From the NCBI GenBank assembly GCA_018857735.1, contig JABMCL010001376.1, positions 212,501-276,500 of the forward strand: a stretch of DNA of 64,000 bases. The letters run 5' to 3'. The notes under the pieces are model-generated. The model saw only the letters and a program-made list of their open reading frames with translations. It searched no databases and had not been told where the DNA came from. This document shows positions 24,398 through 35,727 of this stretch, piece by piece (position 1 is the stretch's first letter; each line of letters starts with the position of its first letter). Source of the stretch: Alviniconcha marisindica. Lineage: Eukaryota > Mollusca > Gastropoda > Provannidae. Both the position numbers and the translations under genes were made by a program.

Positions 24398-27300
24398 TGC
24401 ATGTGTGTGTGTGTGTGCGCATACATGTGTGTCCTTTTTAGTCAGTGTTCAGTTTGGATAGTACTCGCAGAGTGCATGGTTAACTTTTAATAAATAGCGG
24501 TAGCATAGTACATGTTCCTGATGGCTATGATGATGTGTGTCAGCATAATAGCTGGACACCTCTCATAGGACCACCCTGAAAATCAGGTGAATAAAAAGTG
24601 GTCTTTGAAATAGTGGCCCTGCTTGGTCAGGAGTTGTTTACAAGGAAGTTATAGGGAGGGGAAAAAGTGGTCTTTGAAATGGTGGTGCTGCTTGGTCAGG
24701 AGTTATTTACAAGGAAGTTACAGGGTAGAAAAGTGGTCTTTGAAATGGAGGTGGTGTTTGGTCAGGAGTTATTTACAAGGAAGTTACAGGGTGGAAAAGT
24801 GGTCTTTGAAATGGAGGTGGTGTTTGGTCAGGAGTTATTTACAAGGAAGTTACAGGGTGGAAAAGTGGTCTTTGAAATGGAGGTGGTGTTTGGTCAAGAG
24901 TTCTTTACAATGAAGTTACAGGAGGGAAAAGTGGTCTTTGAAATGGTGGTGCTGCTTGGTCAGTTCTTTACAAGGAAGTTACAGGAGGGAAAAGTGGTCT
25001 TTGAAATGGTGGTGCTGCTTGGTCAGGAGTTCTTTACAAGGAAGCTGCAGGGGAACCTGCAGCCACTGCAGACGGAACTCTGATCATCATCTGTTCTTCT
25101 TGCAGCCTGACGCTGAACAAACTGCGGCAGCAACGTGCCCTGGAGGAGCGCCTCAACCAGAAACGATCCCAGCAGATGAGCAAGCTGCAGTCACAGCAGC
25201 AGACAGAAGTGAATGTGAGTAAAATGGACTGTTCTGCTGTTAGCATCGATAGTGAGTAATGGACTGTTCTGCTGTTAGCATCAATTGTGACTAAAATTGA
25301 CTGCTCTGCTGTTAGCATTGATTGTGACTAAAATTGACTGCTCTGCTGTTAGCATCGGTTGTGAGTAATGGACTGTTCTGCTGTTAGCATCGGTTGTGCA
25401 TAATGGACTGTTCTGCTGTTAGCATTGATTGTGAGTAACTGACTGCTCTGCTGTTAGCATTGATTGTGAGTAACTGACTGCTCTGCTGTTAGCATTGATT
25501 GTGAGTAACTGACTGCTCTGCTGTTAGCATTGATTGTGAGTAATGGACTGTTCTGCTGTTAGCATCGATTGTGAGTAACAGACTGTTCTGCTGTTAGCAT
25601 CAATGGTAATGGACTGTTTTTGCTGTTAGCATCGATTGTGAATAATGGACTGTTCTGCTGTTAGCATCAATGTGTAAAAATTGACTGCTCTGCTGTTAGC
25701 ATCGTTGTGAATAATGGACTGTTCTTTCTGTTAGCATTATTTGTGATAATGACTGTTCTGCTGTTAGCATCAACAAAAGTTTGTTTGTTTGTTTGTTATT
25801 GTTCTGCTTGAGCATCTAGTGCATAATGGACTTTCTGCTGTTAGCATTATTGTATAACTACTGCTCTGCTTTAGATTGATTGTGAGTAACTGACTGCTGC
25901 TGTTAGCATTATTGGAGTAATACTGTTCTGCTGTTAGCATCGATTGTGAATAATGGACTGTTCTGCTGTTAGCATCAGTTGTAACTGACTGTTCTGCTGT
26001 TAGCATCGATTGTGAGTACGGACTGTTCTGCTGTTAGCATCGATTGTGAGTAACAGACTGTTCTGCTGTTAGCATCAATTGTAACTGACTGTTCTGCTGT
26101 TAGCATCGATTGTGAATAATGGACTGTTCTGCTGTTAGCATTATTTGTGAGTAATTGACTGTTCTGCTGTTAGCATCAACAAAAAGTTTTTTGTTGTTGT
26201 TGTTGTTATTGTTTTTAGAGCAACAGGCAGATTGACTCTTACTCTGTCACATTAGTTTACTGTCAGTTTATTGCTTCCTACCAATGACTGCTGCTTGACT
26301 TGCAAAATTACAGGAGTCAATCTGTCTTTTTTTTTAGGAAGGCTTGTGTGTGATGCTTGTGTCAGCTTTGCCTCAGACCTGAGGAGTTTAACTGGCAGAC
26401 ACACAAGCACTTGGCTTTTGGACTGAGTAATTAATTGTTACACTGGCTGTAAAGCAGAGGCTTCAGGTATGTGTGTGCGTGCGTGTGTGTGTATGTTTTC
26501 AGAAGCAGCGCAAAATTGCAGAAAACAACGGGGAAGAGGATGATGAAGAAACTCACAGAGCAGCCCTGGAGCTGATGAAGAAACATGCTCAGCAACGCAT
26601 CGCCGTCATGCAGGGGCAGCAGCTCAACATTGATGAGGAACTTGAGGAGGTGAGACAAACAGCATTGAGGAGGTGGGAGAAATACCTTTGAGGAGGAACT
26701 TGAGGAGATGAGACAAACAGCATTGAGGAGGTGGGAGAAATACCTTTGAGGAGGAACTTGAGGAGGTGGGAGAAATAGCATTGAGGAAGAACTTGAGGAG
26801 GTGAGAGAAATAGCATTGAGGAGGAACTTGAGAAGGTGAGAGAAATAGTGTTGAGGAGGAACGTGAGGAGGTGAGAGGAATAGCGTTGAGGAGGAACCTG
26901 AGGAGGTGAGAGGAATAGCGTTGAGGAGGTGAGAGGAATAGTGTTGAGGAGGAACTTGAGAATGTGAGAAAAATAGTGTTGAGGAGGTGGGGGAAAATAG
27001 CATTGAGGAGAACTTGAGGAGGTGAGAAAAATAGCGTTCAGGGGGAACTTGAGGAGGTGAGAAAAATAGTGTTGAGGAGATGAGAAAAACAGCATTGAGG
27101 AGGAACTTGAGGAGGTGAGAGAGAAATAGCATTGAGTAGGAACTTGAGGAAGTGAGAGAAATAGCACTGAGAAGGAACTTGAGGAGGTGAGAGAAATAGC
27201 ATTGAGGTGAGAGAAATAGCATTGAGAAGGAACTTGAGGAGGTGAGAGAAATAGCATTGAGGTGAGAGAAATAGCATTGAAAAGGAACTTGAGGAGGTGA

Positions 27301-28523
27301 GAAAAATAACATTGAGAAGGAACTTGAGGAGGTGAGAGAAACAGCATTGAGAAGGAACTTGAGGAGGTGAGAGAAATGGCATTGAGGAAGTGAGAGAAAC
27401 AGCATTGAGGAGGTGAGAGAAAAAGTATTGAGGAGGTGAGAGAAATAGCACTGAGGAGGAACTTGAGGTGAATAAGTTTGATCGCTTTGTGTGTGCATGT
27501 TCACTCTGTCAGGCCAAAAAAAATACCACTTTGTGACTGAAGAGTCGGGAACTATGAGAGATTAATGACTCCAATTCTGTGTGTACCACAGATGTTTGTT
27601 GATGCAGTTGTGCCTGTGAATGTTGTTGTCATGTTTTTTCAATGCAAATGTGCTAGTGAATGTTATCTTTATCTTTTTTGGTACATTTGTGCCAGTGACA
27701 CATCCCAGAGGAGTTCAGCGTTCCCTCCACCTTGTTCTGTAAATGATTTCAGTTTGCTGCTGTGGTGTGTGTGGGTGCAGTGTAGGTCTTCCTGTTTGGC
27801 TTTCTGTAGTTCAAATTGCATGGAATCCTTGTTGTTGTTTTCCACCTGCGGTGTTTCAGCCTGGTTGTTAAATTTGATTTCTGTACAACAAGCTCTTTTA
27901 TGTTAGAGGTTTGCACTTTCCAAATATTTTTATTATTACAATACAACAAGTACACAAGAACTTTATTATTCATAATAAATGCAAGACATGAAAATTTGCC
28001 TTTCGGGTCGCTCAAATTCCACAGCTGCAAGGACAAGGAGACAGTTCAACGCAACAAAGGTAAAAGCATACAAATAAAATAAAACGGAGTAAGACATAGC
28101 AAAACATCATAAAACATTGCTTCTAAGACCTGATTATGTGCACAGACGTTACTCATATTCCTACCCACCACCTCTGAATTTGACTGTCCTGAGGTCACCC
28201 TGTGTGGTTGACAGGACATTAAAATCCAGTTACTAACTAACTAACCGCCTCTTGACTGTTGAGCCTGCTGTCTTGCACAGATCCGCATTGAGATGACCAA
28301 GGAGAGGGCCCTGGCTCTGAAGGGCCAGGAGGAGAGACTGGGCGCCATGATCACTGCACTGCAGATGGAGAAAGCCAGAGAGGTAGGGCTGGAACTGTTG
28401 TACACACACACACATGTACACACACACACAACACACACACACACACACAACACACACACACACACACACACACCACACACACACACACACACAACACAGA
28501 AACAACACACACACACACACAAA

Positions 28524-28583
<60 letters not shown>

Positions 28584-28658
28584 ACACACACACACACAAC
28601 ACACACACAACACATACACAGAACACAACACACACACACAACACACAACACAACACAC

Positions 28659-28736
<78 letters not shown>

Positions 28737-28800
28737 ACACACACACACACACACACAACACACACACACAAACACAACACACACACACACACAGAACACA

Positions 28801-28831
<31 letters not shown>

Positions 28832-29130
28832 GCCAAGAGGAGAGACTGGGCACCATGATCACTGCACTGCAGATGGAGAAAGCCAGAAAGGTGGTTCTGG
28901 GACTTTTGTACCGCACCAGGTCCATATATAGCCATTTTGTTGCTGACAGTTGCACACACAGATACATGAAGCTAGCACTGCTGGCTGTGTCATGAAGACA
29001 CAGCTGTTTCAGGAGTGTCAGGCAGGCATGCATGCATGCACACATGCAAGCACACGTACATGCATGCACACACGTGCGTGCACCTGCATGCACACACGTA
29101 CACTCACTCACTCAAAAAACAACATACACA

Positions 29131-29181
<51 letters not shown>

Positions 29182-30010
29182 CTGACTGAGACATGAAGAC
29201 ACAGTTGCTTCAGGGATGTGACTTAGGACACTGCACCAGGTCCATATCCATTCTGTCTCTGGGACACACACACACAAGCAGAACAGTAACAATAGCAATA
29301 TCCTTTATTCATCCCAGCAGGAAATTGTTGTTAAAGTTGTTCTAGCTCGTACATTAAAGTACACTGTACTTCCTGTGGCAGATGGCACGGATAGAAGAAC
29401 AGCAGAAAGCCATCAACAACCTGAAGGCTAATCTGATGGACGACCTCAACGCACGTGGCATCCTCTCCACACCAGAGTGTGAACGCATCCTTGATGTCCA
29501 CAGACAGGTACAGTCAGTACTTCGAAAAAAACGTTGCTTGTGATCTGCAGAAGTAAAAGCCAGAGACCGGTATCTTGTGTTGTTGCCAAGTAAAACATGT
29601 TGAAATGCATAAAGTCATTTAAAAAAAAGAGTTGTGAATCATCGCAAGTTTGCTTCAGGTATGCTTTTTGTTTTTACATTTTGGTTTGATATTATTATGG
29701 TATAAAAACAAAAAGTTGTGCATTATGACCGGTTTGCTTCAGGTATGTTGTTTTTGTTTTCACATTTTGGGTTTGACTGATACTATCATCACCCATTTTT
29801 GCCTGAGATCCCTGTGTACAAATGAACAGAAGTCGGTGTAAATTATAAGGCATTTTCTCCCAACCAGTGGCATTCTGTCAGGTAGTCACCTGTCACACCT
29901 TTGTCACGATGGCATTTGAAGAGATCAAGGCCAAAGGTTCAGTTTTCAGTGGATTTTCCATTTTCATCACTTTGATATGCAAGCCGGTAGTTTGGGGTTG
30001 ATTTTTCTGC

Positions 30011-30057
<47 letters not shown>

Positions 30058-33000
30058 CCAGTGGCATGTTTTCTTGTTGGACCCCATCATTTAGAAATTA
30101 TCTCCTTGCACATACAGTGCACTAAAAATTGGACAGTAATTCATTTGACAACAGAGTACTTCTGAACTAGATAGTAAACTGTGGTATGATTTGTGCATTA
30201 AAGTTGCACACATTGGCAGTAGTAACACAATGTGTGCTGCTTCAATCAGTTAAAAGTTGTGGTTGTTGTTACCACTATTATTCAAAAGGATTTGTGGGGG
30301 TGGTGGTAATTCTCCTTTCATGCTGTTAAATTTGTCTGTTCCAAACTCATTGTATGTGACCCAGTTTTCTTCACTGTATCTTTACATGTGACAAACTTTA
30401 TTTGCAGGAATCTGAGGCTTTGAATCAGAAACTGGAATCACAGAGGACCAAACAGGAAGCGGTAAAATACAAAATAAGACATTTTTGTTTTAGATGTTGT
30501 TTTCTAGTGGTTACCTAGGTTAGCAGTTGTTATTTTTCAGTTGAAATGGGCAGGTAAGCTGCTGAAAATGTGTTTTAAATAGGCAGGTAGGATACTGAAA
30601 GTGGGGTTTAAATTGGCAGATAGGATGCTGAAAGTGGGTGTAATAGGCTGCTGAAAGTGGGGTTTAAATGAGCAGATACATGCTGAAAGTGGGTGTTAAA
30701 TGGGCAGATAGGATGCTGAAAGTGGGTGTTAAATGGGCAGATAGGATGCTGAAAGTGAGCATGAAATGGGCAGATAGGATGCTGAAAGTGGGTGTTAAAT
30801 GGGCAGATAGGATGCTGAAAGTGGGTGTTAAATAGCAGATAGGATGCTGAAAGTGGGTGTTAAATGGGCAGGATAGGATGCTGAAAGTGGTGTTAAATGT
30901 GCAGATAGGATGCTGAAAGTGTTATTTGGTCAATTGTTAAATGGGCAGATAGGATGCTGAAAGTGGGTGTTAAATAGGCAGATAGGATGCTGAAAGTGGG
31001 TGTTAAATAGCAGATAGGATGCTGAAAGTGGGTGTTAAATGGCAGATAGGATGCTGAAAGTGGGTGTTAAATGAGCAGATAGGATGCTGAAAGTGGGTGT
31101 TAAATGGGCAGATAGGATGCTGAAAGTGGGTGTTAAATGGGCAGATAGGATGCTGAAAGTGGGTGTTAAATGGCAGATAGGATGCTGAAAGTGGGTGTTA
31201 AATGGGCAGATAGGATGCTGAAAGTGGGTGTTAAATGGCAGATAGGATGCTGAAAGTGGGTGTTAAATGGGCAGGTAGGATGCTGAAAGTGGGTGTTAAA
31301 TGGGCAGATAGGATGCTGAAAGTGGGTGTTAAATGGGCAGATAGGATGCTGAAAGTGGGTGTTAAATGGGCAGATAGGATGCTGAAAGTGGGTGTTAAAT
31401 GGGCTAGATAGGTTTGCTGAAAGTGGGTGTTAAATGGCAGATAGGATGCTGAAAGTGGGTGTTAAATGGGCAGATAGGATGCTGAAAGTGGGTGTTAAAT
31501 GGGCAGATAGGATGCTGAAAGTGGGTGTTAAATGGGCAGATAGGATGCTGAAAGTGGGTGTTAAATGGGCAGATAGGATGCTGAAAGTGGGTGTTAAATG
31601 GCAGATAGGATGCTGAAAGTGGGTGTCAAACAGGCAGATAGGATGCTGAAAGTGGGTGTCAAACAGGCAGATAGGATGCTGAAAGTGGGTGTCAAACAGG
31701 CAGATAGGATGCTGAAAGTGGGTGTCAAACAGGCAGATAGGATGCTGAAAGTGCTCAGCTCAGCATGTTGGTGGCAGATGCTGAGGGCCAAGATGCAGGA
31801 GCGCTTGCAGCAGAGAGAGCACCTGATGTTGGCGCGGCAGGAGTCTGAGCTGAGGGACCTCATGGAGCGCCCTGGCAACAAGATGGCCTCCAAGGTGCGA
31901 CGAGTGATGCTCATCCACAAACACATGGTGGAGATGGAAAAATTCAGGTTGGTCTGTCTTCCCTGGTGTGTGTTCTGCTGATACATAAGCATTTGCAGCT
32001 CATTGTGGTGTGGTGTACGGAATCTGCTTCAAACTTTGAAGAGGGGGTGTTGCATCTGTGTTACTTCAGAGTTGTAAATTACAAGTCTGTCATTAGGTGT
32101 GTACTCCTGATGAAAAACATGTGGATCATAAATTCACCCAATTCTGGGTTTTGTGTGTTCTCCACAGAAAAATGCATGGATTGTAAATTCGCCCATTCAT
32201 TGTCTTGCTTTATTTGTGTAGTCTTATTATCTTAACAGAAATTGTTAGGATCGTGAAATCACCCATTCTGGATCTGATTTTATTTTGAGTATTCTGCACA
32301 GAAATCACACAAACAGTGAAGTAACCAGTTTGTAGTCTGATCGTATTTCGTGTTTTCTCTACAAGTTCTGCATGGAACATGAAATCACCCATTCTGGGAC
32401 TGATGTTATTTACATATTATTACGTTGGTCATAAAATCACTTATTTTGGGTCGGGTCATAACATCACTTATTTTGGGACTGATATTACATAAATGTGTAT
32501 TATTTACAGAAACCGCATGGATCGCGAAATCACACAGTCCCTTGCTGACATCAGGCAACAGTTTGAAGTGGCCAAGCTACGCAGGGTGCAAGAACAGGCA
32601 AGTGATGAACATGATCGCAGCGTCAACTCTGAGCAGTTTGTCTGTTTAGAACAGAGTTAGCAGCTTCTTCTCGATTGCTGCTACGCTGAGAGTCCAGTCT
32701 GTAAGATGAATGTAGCTGTCTTCTCCGGTTCCTCCTTGCTGCCGTAGAGTTCGGTGTGTAACTGGACTGCCATTTGTCTGCAGAAGTGGGCATCTCTGCA
32801 GTATATGTTCGGCCATCTGGTCTTCAAGACAGCATCTATTGTTGGTGTGATAGGCTGTGCTGTGAGTTGGAAGAATTGGCGTTTGTGGCAGACTTGGTGC
32901 GTGTGGCGTGTTTTAATCAGAACGAGCTGTGGATGTGATGGTCTGTGCTGTGCGTTGCAGGAATTGGCGTTTGTGGCAGGCTTGGTGCGCGTGGGGTGTT

Positions 33001-35694
33001 TCAATCAGAATGAGCTGCTGGACGTGCTGCACATGCTGTTCCCAGGCAAAACAGAAGAGGACATCCAGGAAATTCTGCTGCGTATCATGGATGGAACTCA
33101 AAAGGATGCCGACAAAGACATGTAAGTTACCTAAACACAGTGTTTTCACACCATCACCTGCTCTTTTAACAGAGGGCAATATTGAAAGGACTAACTATTT
33201 GAAAATTTGTGTTAAACAGGACATTAAAATCTAATGACTGACTGTGAACCGTGTTGCAAAGGACAGCAGCAGATTGTTCAAAAATCCAATGACTGACTGT
33301 GAACCGTGTTGCAAAGGACAGCAGCAGATTGTTCAAAAATCCAATGACTGACTGTGAACCGTGTTGCAAAGGACAGCAGCAGATTGTTCAAAAATCCAAT
33401 GACTGACTGTGAACCGTGTTGCAAAGGACAGCAGCAGATCATTCAAAAATCCAATGACTAACTGTGAACCGTGTTGCAAAGGACAGCAGCAGATTGTTCA
33501 AAAATCCAATGACTAACTGTGAACCGTGTTGCAAAGGACAGCAGCAGATTGTTCAAAAATCCAATGACTAACTGTGAACCGTGTTGCAAAGGACAGCAGC
33601 AGATCATTCAAAATTGTTCAAAAATCCAATGACTAACTGTGAACCGTGTTGCAAAGGACAGCAGCAGATCATTCAAAATTGTTCAAAAATCCAATGACTA
33701 ACTGTGAACTGTGTTGCAAAGGACAGCAGCAGATCATTCAAAATTGTTCAAAAATCCAATGACTAACTGTGAACCGTGTTGCAAAGGACAGCAGCAGATC
33801 GTTCAAAAATCCAATGACTAACTGTGAACCGTGTTGCAAAGGACAGCAGCAGATCATTCAAAAATCCCAGTGACATCATCAGTCTGTATCAGTGACCTGA
33901 ACAAGGCCGGAATGTGTCATGAGTAGTCTTTCTCCTCTCTTTTTCTGTAATGGGATGAATAAAGTATTCTGTATTCCTTTTCATTAGTAAAGAGCAAACC
34001 AAAGCACAAAAAGTACTTCTACTGTGTCAGTGAGCTTAAGTTCAGACCATTTGTTTAAACTGCTTGGCAAGGAGACAGTCAGTTTAATGCCATGTTTGAA
34101 AGTGATTTTTAAATCATTTTAGACTAACTTAACAGAGAAGAAGCTGATAGAAATAATCTAACGCCTGTTCTCTTCCTCTTCCTCTCTCTGTCAGGCATTC
34201 ATCTTTGTTCTCTTCTTTTGAGTCAAAGCTGAAAACCCGCTTCTTCTTTTCTGCATACTGATCTTTTTTCTTCTTTTTTCTTCTTTCTTTCTTCTCATTC
34301 TACCAGCCTATCAACAGTAATGCATATGTTTGTAGGTTGCGTGTGTGTGTGTTTGTGTGCGTGCATGCCTGTGTGTGTGTGTGTGATAAAATGAGCGTAT
34401 TTTTACATCATTGTAAGCGCTCCAGGCTCTTACGAGATGGGGCACCATGAATAATCTGTTCTTATTTAATGCACTGATGTACTGTGGAAAGCGCGTGATA
34501 CATACGTGCTCCACCACTTTGTCTTGGGAGTTTTTCTTGTCTTGCCTTCAAAAGAGTTCCTTGCTTTCCTTTTTTCTTTTTCTTTTGCTGTGCGATCTAT
34601 AAATGGAGGTGATGTGTCATCGTCTGACATTTGGAGTGGCGATGAATGTTTTCAAGTGCTTGCGTACTCTCTGCTTACTAACTGCCCCTATATAACCATC
34701 ACAGTTGACTGGGCATAATTTTTTTGTTTAAACCATGAAGTTCCTTCCTTCTTTCCTGCTTATGAATAATACAGTGCATTGAACAGGGTACATTTGCATT
34801 AAGTTCAGTGGTCTGGTTCACAACCAGTGGTGCAGTTCACTGAACTACCCCGGTACATTTGCACCCGGCTCCATTGCATGGTCCCTAAACCACTGGTACA
34901 ATATATGTCTCCAAGATTTTGTCCACTAAACCATTTATACTATGTGTTGAATTGACAAGTACATTTGCACCCAGCTCTGAGATGTGACCCATAAACCACA
35001 TGGTGCAGTTCACAAACGTAGTACAATTGATGTGTTGTTCTGAGCATATTTGCATCCAACTCTGAGATGTGCCCATAAACCACATGGTGCAGTTCACTGA
35101 CTTAGTACAATTGATGTGGTCCCTAAACCCATGGTACAGATGTGTTGTTCTGAGCATATTTGCATCCAGCACTGAGAACTGGTCCGTAAATCAGTTTTCC
35201 TGTGAGGCACCAAGTAAATTGGCATTAAGCTCTGAGATACGTACGCGTAGCACCTTAAAAAAAAAAAAGATATAAAAAATATGCACGCATTTGAATAAAA
35301 ATGGTGTTCAGCTTCTTCGGCTCTCAGTTCTCTTCAAAAGTTATGGTCTGTGGACACTGTCTTATGACTTTGCTCCTCACAATTAACCCCTTCACTGCCA
35401 TGGTGTCACTTGAAAACAACCAATAAACATAGGAAATTTGAAATCCTTAAGCCTTTTTGTATGTTTTTCGCATTAGCATGTGAACGGATTTTGATCAAAA
35501 CCCACACTATTGAAATTAGATTCGTTATAGGAGCAGGAAATGCATTGTTTTCAGGCGCATATGCGCACTTTTCAGCCTGGTAATTGTACGTGCTGGGGCA
35601 GTGAAGGGGTTAATGAAACATTAAAATGGCTCTCATCGCTGCCCACCTTAATGCAGAGTCATTCTGGTGGTGACAGTGTAGCATTGGTATAGTT

Positions 35695-35727
<33 letters not shown>

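Noticed and set aside
26431..27504. 357-residue minus-strand frame rich in Ser, Phe, Leu and Pro
   Set aside because: It is the antisense of the exon 22 donor minisatellite.
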